Below are positions 1 through 5,358 of a stretch of DNA of 5,358 nt, piece after piece. The stretch comes from Acidobacteriota bacterium (GTDB lineage: Bacteria; Acidobacteriota; Vicinamibacteria; Vicinamibacterales; UBA823). Location of the stretch: the NCBI GenBank assembly GCA_003509065.1, contig DODG01000039.1:1-5358 (forward strand), written 5' to 3'. A program made the translations under genes and the position numbers. The notes under the pieces are model-generated. The model had not been told where the DNA came from. It saw only the letters and a program-made list of their open reading frames with translations, and searched no databases. Numbering within the stretch: the first letter of the stretch is position 1; each line of letters begins with the position of its first letter.

Positions 1-1040
1 CCGTCGACAGCTACCGCGTCAATTCCACCTACCTTCGTTGTGACCACTGCTGTTTCAGATGCCAGTGCTTCCATGAGAATGTTTGGTAAACCATCGACAT
101 TACCGGCGTCGTCTTGAATCGATGGTACAACTACGAGGTCAGCGGCAGTCAGATAACCTGGTATGTCGTTCTGTGGCAGTTCCCCAGTGAATTGAACATT
201 GTCATTGAGATTGAGAGAGGTTACTTCGGCCCGCAACTCATCATCTAGGTCACCGATGCCTGCGATGATTATTTGCAGGGTTGGCCATTTTGGCATTAGT
301 CGGACTGCTGCTTTCAGCAGGGATCCGAACCCTTTCTTTCTGACCAGTCGGCCCGCCATGAATACCATGGGTTGATCAGCAGAGATATTCAGTTTCTGAC
401 GGATCCTCGCTCTGGCGCTTGCATCGGGTTTGAAGCGATCGCCATCGACTCCATAAGGAAGCACTTCAATTCGGTTTTCTCTTGCGCCAAGTACCATCGC
501 TCGCTGCCGTAGATTGCTACTACACGCTGTTACCCAGGCTGCGCGCTGGAATGCAAACTTGGCAGCTCGTCGAGCGAGGCTGTGATGTTCGGCTACAAAT
601 ATGTCAGAGCCGTGCAGGCTCAGGATGACTGGAATATTTCCGGCAGCCGTTGCCGCAATCACACCACCAGGAATCACCCAATGACCGTGCATAATCGTAG
701 CCCCATGGGTTTTCGCAACCTTCTGAGCGGCTCGCCAACCTGCGAGAAGGGCAAATGGAGCGGCCACATAGGCAGATGGTCGAAGGTCCGTATCGTTTTT
801 CAGAGCGCTTGCATAGCCGAATACATTCAATGAGGAAAGTGGCATGTAACGAAAAAAATGGAAATGAATACCGTTTTCGACCGATGCTCGCTTAATGAGT
901 GGATGCCATGGAGCGACGACGTGCACTTTATGACCGCGTGCAGCGACACCACGTGCAATTGGCTCCATAAAGGTGCCGACTGTATCCCCAGGAAATCTAG
1001 GGTATGACGTCGTCACCATGACCACCGTCTGACGAGTCAT
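1..1040 (-). CDS. Glycosyltransferase family 4 (GT-B), partial: C-terminus beyond left edge
   Basis: Reading from the ATG at 1040, 346 complete codons are open to the window edge; no stop is reached, so the C-terminal tail is missing. Seen: an N-terminal Rossmann-like strand (VVMVTTSYPRFPGD, residues 6-19), HGHWVIPGG (118-126), LHGSD (142-146), PYGVD (195-199), the donor-domain GRLVRKKG (230-237) and DGLPNILMEAL (316-326). These are typical of GT4 retaining glycosyltransferases, which move a sugar from a nucleotide-sugar donor to a growing glycan on the cytoplasmic side of the inner membrane. The usual EX7E pair reads D316/E324, so the first acidic residue is Asp. There is no signal peptide or membrane segment. 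The start overlaps the upstream gene's stop (ATGA) and is preceded by AGG five bases before the ATG, which suggests translational coupling. Family assignment is firm; donor and acceptor are unknown. Confidence 0.93.
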   Translation of the reverse strand, partial: MTRQTVVMVTTSYPRFPGDTVGTFMEPIARGVAARGHKVHVVAPWHPLIKRASVENGIHFHFFRYMPLSSLNVFGYASALKNDTDLRPSAYVAAPFALLAGWRAAQKVAKTHGATIMHGHWVIPGGVIAATAAGNIPVILSLHGSDIFVAEHHSLARRAAKFAFQRAAWVTACSSNLRQRAMVLGARENRIEVLPYGVDGDRFKPDASARARIRQKLNISADQPMVFMAGRLVRKKGFGSLLKAAVRLMPKWPTLQIIIAGIGDLDDELRAEVTSLNLNDNVQFTGELPQNDIPGYLTAADLVVVPSIQDDAGNVDGLPNILMEALASETAVVTTKVGGIDAVAVD

Positions 1041-1936
1041 TTACGCCTGTCGAAGCGAATCGCAGAGATCTGTTCGCAGACAAGTCCCATAAGGAACACA
1101 ACAACACCGAGCACGATTAGTAGTACTGATGAGTTTGTAACGCGTGAATGAAAAAGAATTGTCCACAGCATGTACCCAGATCCAACTGTGAATGAGGTAA
1201 GTGCAGCAGGTACAAAGATTCGTAACGGGCTATAAATTGTAATTACCCGTAACAAGATTAAGAAAAACTTTACGCCATCTGTCACAAAACGAATTTTTGA
1301 ATGGCCAGATCGCACGTGTGCTTCTGAGGGTACAAATGTTACGTTGTATCCAGCCTTGATGAACGCTAGTGTGGTCGTTGTCGGAGTGGAGAAACCATTT
1401 GGTAGTAGATGAATGAAATCTTTCACGTAACTATGCCGCATGGCTCTGAATCCTGATGTGAGATCAGGAATAGGATGTTCAGCTAGGTAGCTGGCCAACC
1501 AGCTGAGAACAAAGTTTCCGGCTCGGCGGGCTAGCGTCGCTTGACTTACGCTAGATCGAGTGCCGACAACTAAATCATATTCACCCAATTGTTCAACTAT
1601 ACGTAGCGCGTCCTCAGTGCGATGCTGGCCATCGCCGTCAACGATTAGTATGAATTCTCCAGTTGCGTAGCGGATGCCAGTTTTGACCGCTGCTCCGTTC
1701 CCTTTAGTGTAGGGATGGGTAATGACGGTAGCGCCAGCCTGTCTAGCTTGTGCCCCTGTGTCATCAGATGAGCCGTCGTCGATTACGATGATCTCGTGCC
1801 ATGAGGCTAAAGTCTTTAGTTGGCTGACCACGTCCCCGGTAATCACCCCTTCGTTAAATGCTGGAATGACTATCGATGTTGATGAAGCGGATGCCACGTC
1901 AGTGTGTCTCCGACTCGTGATGTGTGGACCCAACAT
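1037..1936 (-). CDS. Membrane-anchored family 2 glycosyltransferase, DPM1-like
   Basis: The protein has 299 residues: an N-terminal GT-A domain (about 20-230) and two hydrophobic segments at the C-terminus (about 238-262 and 269-289). Motifs seen: VIPAFNE (23-29), IDDGSSDDT (52-60), the metal/nucleotide DXD-type VDGDGQH (99-105) and DLTSGFRA (158-165). This resembles dolichol-phosphate mannosyltransferase-like enzymes, which in bacteria commonly glycosylate polyprenyl phosphate or add sugars to surface glycans; the actual substrate is not readable. Start choice: the ATG at 1936 has AGGAA eight bases upstream but overlaps the preceding gene by 38 bases. An in-frame GTG at 1897, just past that gene's stop and with GGAG ten bases upstream, would give 286 residues and lose only 13 non-conserved ones. 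The stop TGA (1039-1037) overlaps the next gene's ATG. It is the second of two tandem GT2 genes. Confidence 0.93.
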   Translation of the reverse strand: MLGPHITSRRHTDVASASSTSIVIPAFNEGVITGDVVSQLKTLASWHEIIVIDDGSSDDTGAQARQAGATVITHPYTKGNGAAVKTGIRYATGEFILIVDGDGQHRTEDALRIVEQLGEYDLVVGTRSSVSQATLARRAGNFVLSWLASYLAEHPIPDLTSGFRAMRHSYVKDFIHLLPNGFSTPTTTTLAFIKAGYNVTFVPSEAHVRSGHSKIRFVTDGVKFFLILLRVITIYSPLRIFVPAALTSFTVGSGYMLWTILFHSRVTNSSVLLIVLGVVVFLMGLVCEQISAIRFDRRK

Positions 1937-2906
1937 CGGTATTATTCCTGTCTGTAATTGTGCCGAGCGACAATTCCATTTTTCGAACTCGATAAACTAG
2001 ATCTTCAATAAGTTTTCGGTTGCCAGAAATAACATCAGCTACAAGTCCAATGAGAAGGACTTGAAATCCGACAATCATGAGTACCGCGGAAAGGATTAAG
2101 GATTGTAGGTGACCTTGTCCTGCGTTGTTGAGGTAGAAATAAAGAAATCGAAGCGAGATGGCGAATCCTGCGCCAAAGAATATGATGCCAATATAAGTGA
2201 AAATCTTAAGCGGTTCGTACATTGCATAGACCCGAATAATTGTTGCTGCAGACTTCTTTACGTAGGATGCAACACTCTTAAACAAACGCGATTCTCGAGT
2301 CTTAGGATTGGTATCGATTAACACGTGCGCAATCGCCAACCGTTTCTTGCCAGCCTGGATAATTGATTCCAGGGTATAGGAAAATTCAGACACTAACGTC
2401 ATGCTCAGGGCCGCTTCTCGAGTGTACGCTCGAAACCCACTAGTAGAATCAGGCACATTTGTACTTGAAACTTGACGCACCACCCAACTTCCAAGACGTT
2501 GTAGGATTCGACGAATGATTGGTAAGTGTTTTAGCGAAGCGATGTTTCTGTCACCAATAGTTACATCAGCATGCCCACCGACTAGTGGTTCCAGCAGTTT
2601 AGCCACATCCGCTCCACTATACTGATTATCTGCATCGGTATTCACGATGAAGTCCGCACCATGCTTTAAGCAGGCATCAAGGCCTGCTGCAAAAGCAGCT
2701 GCCAGTCCACGATTCCGCTTGAACCGTATTACATGATGTACCCCATGCTCTCGAGCGACAGACGCTGTGTTGTCAGTCGAACCGTCATCGATTACCAGTA
2801 TTTCGATAATATCGATGCCTGGGATGTTTTTGGGGAGATCATTTAAGGTTTCCGGCAGAGTTGCCGATTCGTTTAAACACGGAATCTGAATAATGAGTTT
2901 AGACAC
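1899..2906 (-). CDS. Membrane-anchored family 2 glycosyltransferase
   Basis: The protein has 335 residues with a GTG start; GGA lies eight bases upstream, a modest ribosome site, 13 bases after the preceding gene's stop. The N-terminal GT-A domain carries IPCLNE (8-13), IDDGSTDNT (39-47), the DXD-type NTDADNQY (89-96) and DSTSGFRAY (153-161). Two membrane segments follow (about 232-257 and 268-290), and then a charged, hydrophilic tail of about 45 residues (GNRKLIEDLVYRVRKMEL, 295-312, then Asn/Thr/Ser/His-rich). This architecture is common for polysaccharide-locus GT2 enzymes that act on membrane lipid-linked sugars on the cytoplasmic face. It is organised like the next gene (same motifs, same C-terminal membrane pair) but differs clearly in sequence, so the two probably have different substrates. 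Its 3' end overlaps the next gene's ATG by 38 bases. Confidence 0.94.
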   Translation of the reverse strand: MSKLIIQIPCLNESATLPETLNDLPKNIPGIDIIEILVIDDGSTDNTASVAREHGVHHVIRFKRNRGLAAAFAAGLDACLKHGADFIVNTDADNQYSGADVAKLLEPLVGGHADVTIGDRNIASLKHLPIIRRILQRLGSWVVRQVSSTNVPDSTSGFRAYTREAALSMTLVSEFSYTLESIIQAGKKRLAIAHVLIDTNPKTRESRLFKSVASYVKKSAATIIRVYAMYEPLKIFTYIGIIFFGAGFAISLRFLYFYLNNAGQGHLQSLILSAVLMIVGFQVLLIGLVADVISGNRKLIEDLVYRVRKMELSLGTITDRNNTDVGSTHHESETH

Positions 2907-2919
2907 AAGACAGTTCCAA

Positions 2920-3987
2920 TTATCCGTCGTAAGTATTGTTCTCTGCTGCGCCGACTAGTTGTTCGACGACACCAGACCATGAAATATCTCGAGCGCTATC
3001 GTAGCCTGACTCTCCCAACATAGCAGCCTTCGTTCGATTGCTAGCCAACGAATTAATTTCTGAAGCGATCGATTCCGGTTCTGGTTGGCACACGGCGCCG
3101 TTTACATCATGTTTGACAAACTCTAAGGGGCCTCCAGAATCTTCCGCTGTGATGACGGGTCGATGTGCCAGAAAAGCTTCCAAAGTTACGTAACCGTAGT
3201 CTTCATCATAAGGCACATATATAACTGCCAGCGCCTTAGAATATAAGTCAATCAAATCTTTGTCAGATACTTGTCCCAAAAATTCTATTCGTTGCTCTAT
3301 CCCTGATTGCTCTGCCATTTGTTGGATCTTTTGTCGATAGGTTCCATCACCAACGATGAGTAGTCGGATAGGTTTGTCAACATGCTGCATGGCTTTAACA
3401 ACGAGTTCCACCCGTTTAACGGATTCAAGCCGGCCGACTGAAAGCACGTAGTTTCCATATTCTCCACTCCGAAGTTGCGAAGCCAGTCGAGGGGGATGAT
3501 ATAGAGGGTCAGCGGTTATACCATTGAATTTCTTTAACCTTGCCGCCGTGTTCTTAGCGTTCGTGAAAAGTCTGCGACATTCACCTAGCATTTTTCGATC
3601 TAATTGCATGAGCGTATTGCGCAGTCCGACGTCACCTTCGATGTGCTTGAAGTCCGAGTACGGTGTACCGCATAAATCATAGGCTGCTCGGTATTGGTGA
3701 ATGATCCATGAAACCTTGCATGGGTGACGCACGAAGTAGGAAGGAAATTTTAGGCCGATAGCCAAGTCAATTGGCTGCCCGGTGCTTTCACTTAGGTCCA
3801 ATAAGCGCCAGGCACTTGCGTGAGCAATGATTTCTTCCTTTGGGTACCACTTAAATGGCACGCTTATCAATTCTGCTTCGTAACCGTGCACCTTGAGTTG
3901 TTTGACCAACTCCCGTACATGGAATTCCGCACCACCCTCGATAAAGGGAACCTGCGTGTGACAGACGACAATCTTCTTCACCATCAT
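2920..3987 (-). CDS. Glycosyltransferase family 4 (GT-B)
   Basis: This is the first gene of the leftward run; 355 residues from the ATG at 3987. Seen: an N-terminal strand followed by PFIEGGAEFHVREL (residues 14-27), a glycine-rich loop typical of GT4 acceptor domains; the donor-domain SVGRLESVKR (183-192); LLIVGDG (209-215); and EDYGYVTLEAF (262-272), which holds an intact EX7E pair (E262, E270), followed by SGGP (284-287). These identify a retaining GT-B enzyme using a nucleotide-sugar donor. It has no membrane segment and is probably cytoplasmic. The open frame extends to a TTG at 4029, but those 14 extra codons precede the family's normal N-terminus. The tandem ATG-ATG-GTG at 3987-3979 is preferred, although no clear Shine-Dalgarno sequence precedes it. 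The specific sugar is unknown. It probably begins a polysaccharide or glycolipid assembly transcript. Confidence 0.93.
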   Translation of the reverse strand: MMVKKIVVCHTQVPFIEGGAEFHVRELVKQLKVHGYEAELISVPFKWYPKEEIIAHASAWRLLDLSESTGQPIDLAIGLKFPSYFVRHPCKVSWIIHQYRAAYDLCGTPYSDFKHIEGDVGLRNTLMQLDRKMLGECRRLFTNAKNTAARLKKFNGITADPLYHPPRLASQLRSGEYGNYVLSVGRLESVKRVELVVKAMQHVDKPIRLLIVGDGTYRQKIQQMAEQSGIEQRIEFLGQVSDKDLIDLYSKALAVIYVPYDEDYGYVTLEAFLAHRPVITAEDSGGPLEFVKHDVNGAVCQPEPESIASEINSLASNRTKAAMLGESGYDSARDISWSGVVEQLVGAAENNTYDG

Positions 3988-4009
3988 CGGCGTGTTCGAC
4001 TCATAACAC

Positions 4010-4027
4010 CCGCACGGCGGAAGCCGC
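4010..4027 (-). promoter_or_regulatory. Two mutually exclusive mini-hairpins in leader of glycosyltransferase transcript
   Basis: In the leftward RNA the order is GCGG (4027-4024), CTT, CCGC (4020-4017), CGT, GCGG (4013-4010). The central CCGC can pair with either flanking GCGG, giving two alternative 4-bp GC stems with 3-base loops. The structure ends 22 bases before the ATG at 3987. It could influence ribosome access, but the stems are very short and may be chance. Confidence 0.3.
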
Positions 4028-4067
4028 AAAATAATGAGTGTCTGCTCTGATTCTCTGGATCACGCGC

Positions 4068-4096
4068 ATCGTACCAGAATCACTAGATCGCCACAA
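4068..4096 (-). promoter_or_regulatory. Candidate sigma70 promoter for the glycosyltransferase run
   Basis: On the minus strand there is a -35-like TTGTGG (4096-4091), a 17-base spacer and a -10-like TACGAT (4073-4068; four of six consensus bases). A start near 4061 would give a leader of about 74 bases before the ATG at 3987. The -35 box matches only three of six positions, so this is a weak call from spacing and position. Confidence 0.35.
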
Positions 4097-4165
4097 ATTA
4101 AGAGGTTGCAGTAGTAGAATCTGCTTGGGAAGTTTGTTTTAGATTCACCAAAAATATTGATTCCA

Positions 4166-4184
4166 GAAGGTTTGACTTACCTTC
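4166..4184. repeat. 6-bp dyad enclosing the rightward -35 box
   Basis: GAAGGT (4166-4171) and ACCTTC (4179-4184) are exact reverse complements separated by the 7 bases TTGACTT, which contain the candidate -35 box. The arrangement is what an operator for a dimeric repressor would look like. A perfect 6-bp dyad can also occur by chance in a few hundred bases. Confidence 0.35.
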
Positions 4185-4201
4185 AACAGGTTCGTTACCA
4201 T
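4172..4201 (+). promoter_or_regulatory. Candidate sigma70 promoter for gmhA-nqrA
   Basis: A -35 box TTGACT (4172-4177; five of six consensus bases) is followed by an 18-base spacer and a -10-like TACCAT (4196-4201; four of six). Transcription would start near 4208, leaving a leader of about 129 bases before the gmhA ATG at 4337. It is the best promoter-like pair I found on the plus strand between the divergent genes. Confidence 0.45.
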
Positions 4202-4230
4202 TCAAGCGTTGGGCGTGAGAGATAAATAAG

Positions 4231-4274
4231 CAGTGGGCGGTTTATATCCGCTTCTGGCATCAGGCCTTTTTTTT
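4231..4274 (+). terminator. Imperfect hairpin followed by T8: possible attenuator or short-RNA terminator in gmhA leader
   Basis: CAGTGGGCGG (4231-4240) can pair with CCGCTTCTG (4248-4256) across a 7-base loop, with one mismatch, one G-U pair and one bulged G. The core is GCGG/CCGC. Ten bases later comes a run of eight T (4267-4274), directly preceded by GGCC. A weak 3-bp stem GGC-ATCAG-GCC (4256-4266) abuts the T tract. The gap between the main stem and the T run is longer than in a standard intrinsic terminator, so efficiency is doubtful. It lies between the candidate promoter and gmhA, so if active it would make an RNA of about 65 bases or attenuate gmhA-nqrA. Confidence 0.35.
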
Positions 4275-4336
4275 ATGTTTTTGCTTGAGAAAATATTCAC
4301 AATCTCCTTGCAAGAAGTCTTCTTCATTGATTGGGA

Positions 4337-4930
4337 ATGGAGGACGTTCTGACCAAAGAGCGAGCGCAGATTGTAAATGAGTTAATTTCTCATGTAATTC
4401 GCGCCCACCAAAAATTTCTAAGCCTCGATCAGACACCTCTGCTGAAAGCTGCACAGGTAATCCAGGACGCCTTTATACGTGAGAACAAGGTGTTGTTATT
4501 TGGCAACGGTGGCAGTGCGAGTGATGCACAGCATGTCGCAGCCGAATTTGTTGGTCGTTTTATGCGTGATCGTAAGGCTTTACCTGCGATTGCCTTGACT
4601 GCTGATACCAGTGTCGTGACTGCTGTTGCCAACGACTACGGATATGAATATGTATTTGCGCGCCAAATCGAGGCGCTAGGACGTTCAGGCGATGTAGTTA
4701 TAGGAATTTCTACAAGTGGTGAGTCGTCTAATGTGTTAGCGGCTTTCAAAGTGGCGACTCAAAGAGGACTTACCTGTATCGGGCTGACAGGTCTGGATGG
4801 CGGTGTGATTGGACAAGCTGCGGATATCCATATCGTAGCGCCCGATGATTCAGTGCCGTGTGTACAGGAATTGCATCGCACAATTCTGCACATCATTTGT
4901 CAATTGGTTGAACAAGATCAGGAATCTTGA
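4337..4930 (+). CDS. gmhA: D-sedoheptulose-7-phosphate isomerase (phosphoheptose isomerase)
   Basis: GmhA isomerises sedoheptulose 7-phosphate to D-glycero-D-manno-heptose 7-phosphate, the first step towards ADP-heptose for LPS inner core. It is a cytoplasmic, tetrameric SIS-fold enzyme. From the ATG at 4337 the protein has 197 residues, close to E. coli GmhA (192). Seen: FGNGGSASDAQHVAAE (55-70), GISTSGESSN (122-131) and QELHRTILHIICQLVE (177-192). H66, E70, Q177 and H185 match in identity and spacing the Zn/catalytic set described for GmhA (H64, E68, Q175, H183 in the Burkholderia enzyme). The related replication factor DiaA lacks this Glu, which argues for GmhA. A stop lies immediately before an in-frame TTG at 4331, so translation starts at that TTG or at ATG 4337; neither has a clear Shine-Dalgarno sequence. 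nqrA follows after 17 bases. Confidence 0.9.
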   Translation: MEDVLTKERAQIVNELISHVIRAHQKFLSLDQTPLLKAAQVIQDAFIRENKVLLFGNGGSASDAQHVAAEFVGRFMRDRKALPAIALTADTSVVTAVANDYGYEYVFARQIEALGRSGDVVIGISTSGESSNVLAAFKVATQRGLTCIGLTGLDGGVIGQAADIHIVAPDDSVPCVQELHRTILHIICQLVEQDQES

Positions 4931-4947
4931 GGAATAGGGTCGACTGA

Positions 4948-5358
4948 ATGGCTTTACACCGAGTTCGTCGAGGCTTGCGGCTTCCGATCGCCGGTGCGCC
5001 CATTCAGCAAATAGAGTCTGGAAAATCTACCCAAACGGTCGGACTCATTGCGGAGGATTATGTAGGCTTACGACCCACTATGCATGTGACCGTTGGTGAC
5101 AGTGTTCGTCGTGGACAGTTGCTAATGGAGGATAAGAAGAATCTTGGAGTTAGGCACACTTCGCCTGCTGCTGGAACAGTGAGAGCTGTTCATCGAGGTG
5201 ATCGACGGGCTCTTTCTTCCATTGTTATTGATGTGGATCGTGCTGACCATGAAGGAAGCTCAAGAGGTGCTGACGAAGTAAATTTTAGCTCGTTTTCTGG
5301 ACGGCATCCGGATGGTTTAACCGGTGATGAAGTGCGTGAGTTGCTCGTGGAATCTGGG
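4948..5358 (+). CDS. nqrA: Na+-translocating NADH:quinone reductase subunit A, partial (N-terminal 137 residues)
   Basis: NqrA is the large peripheral, cytoplasm-facing subunit of the Na+-NQR complex (NqrA-F), which oxidises NADH, reduces ubiquinone and exports Na+. The frame is open from the ATG at 4948 to the right edge, about a third of the usual length of roughly 445 residues. Recognisable family stretches are LRLPIAGAP (residues 10-18), EDYVGLRPTMHVTVGD (36-51), EDKKNLGV (61-68) and SPAAGTV..VHRGDRRALSSIVID (72-95), the biotinyl-lipoyl-like N-terminal domain. AGGG lies eight bases before the ATG, a good ribosome site. The 17-base gap to gmhA and lack of a terminator there suggest co-transcription. 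nqrB-F would be expected to the right of the window but cannot be seen. Confidence 0.93.
   Translation, partial: MALHRVRRGLRLPIAGAPIQQIESGKSTQTVGLIAEDYVGLRPTMHVTVGDSVRRGQLLMEDKKNLGVRHTSPAAGTVRAVHRGDRRALSSIVIDVDRADHEGSSRGADEVNFSSFSGRHPDGLTGDEVRELLVESG

Larger units (their letters stand above)
3988..4336. other. Divergent intergenic region between glycosyltransferase run and gmhA
   Basis: This 349-base stretch has no convincing gene. It separates the leftward glycosyltransferase transcript from the rightward gmhA-nqrA transcript. It contains one candidate promoter per direction with -35 boxes about 75 bases apart, a dyad at the rightward -35, a hairpin plus T8 tract in the rightward leader and overlapping mini-hairpins in the leftward leader. 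No tRNA-like fold or insertion-sequence end was recognised. The stretch around 4130-4165 is AT-rich, which fits a regulatory region. Confidence 0.8.

Noticed and set aside
582..833. Plus-strand open frame of 83 codons
   Set aside because: It lies wholly antisense to the GT4 coding sequence, shows no family motif, and has an unremarkable composition; the minus frame is clearly the gene.
1722..2321. Plus-strand open frames at 1722-2000 and 2109-2321
   Set aside because: Both are antisense to the two well-supported GT2 genes and have no recognisable domain.
3988..4029. 14-codon extension of the first GT4 gene to a TTG start
   Set aside because: It adds residues before the normal GT4 N-terminus, uses a rare start, and overlaps the GC hairpin triad; the tandem ATGs at 3987 and 3984 fit better.
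3820..4050. Plus-strand open frame of 76 codons overlapping the start of the GT4 gene
   Set aside because: Most of it is antisense to conserved GT4 N-terminal sequence, and there is no motif support.
4049..4163. Scattered GATTC repeats (4049, 4142, 4159) in the intergenic region
   Set aside because: Five-base repeats at irregular spacing in AT-rich DNA are expected by chance.
4200..4275. tRNA or known riboswitch in the gmhA leader
   Set aside because: No T-arm GTTC-type signature, acceptor stem or CCA is visible on either strand, and no riboswitch core that I recognise.
4260..4632. Minus-strand open frames at 4260-4454 and 4429-4632
   Set aside because: They are antisense to the conserved N-terminal and SIS regions of gmhA. 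The Lys-rich end of the first comes from reading the T8 tract backwards.
4337..4930. Identification of the SIS protein as DiaA
   Set aside because: The GmhA metal/catalytic residues (H66, E70, Q177, H185) are all present with family spacing; DiaA lacks the equivalent Glu.

Overview
The window looks like chromosomal DNA of a Gram-negative bacterium, most likely a gammaproteobacterium. It holds a D-sedoheptulose-7-phosphate isomerase gene (gmhA, LPS heptose pathway) directly followed by nqrA of the Na+-translocating NADH:quinone reductase. Nqr is common in marine and host-associated Gammaproteobacteria but also occurs in other Gram-negative phyla, so this assignment is an inference. No mobile element, tRNA, rRNA or CRISPR array was seen.

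Left part (1-3987, minus strand): a compact run of four glycosyltransferase genes read right to left. The order is a GT-B family 4 enzyme (2920-3987), a membrane-anchored family 2 enzyme (1899-2906), a second membrane-anchored family 2 enzyme (1037-1936) and a second family 4 enzyme (1-1040) that runs off the left edge. The junctions are a 13-base gap, a 38-base overlap and a 4-base ATGA overlap, so this is almost certainly one transcript. It looks like part of a surface-glycan locus (O-antigen, capsule, exopolysaccharide or glycolipid). Sugar substrates cannot be read from the sequence.

Middle (3988-4336): a 349-base intergenic region between divergently transcribed units. It holds a candidate sigma70-type promoter for each direction, a 6-bp dyad flanking the rightward -35 box, two overlapping mini-hairpins in the leftward leader, and an imperfect hairpin followed by a T8 tract in the rightward leader.

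Right part (4337-5358, plus strand): gmhA, with the metal and catalytic residues of the family, then after 17 bases the first 137 codons of nqrA, which continues beyond the right edge.

The gene content is recognisable and mostly ordinary. I did not find a convincing undescribed system. The points most worth checking are the leader structures and the gmhA-nqrA linkage.
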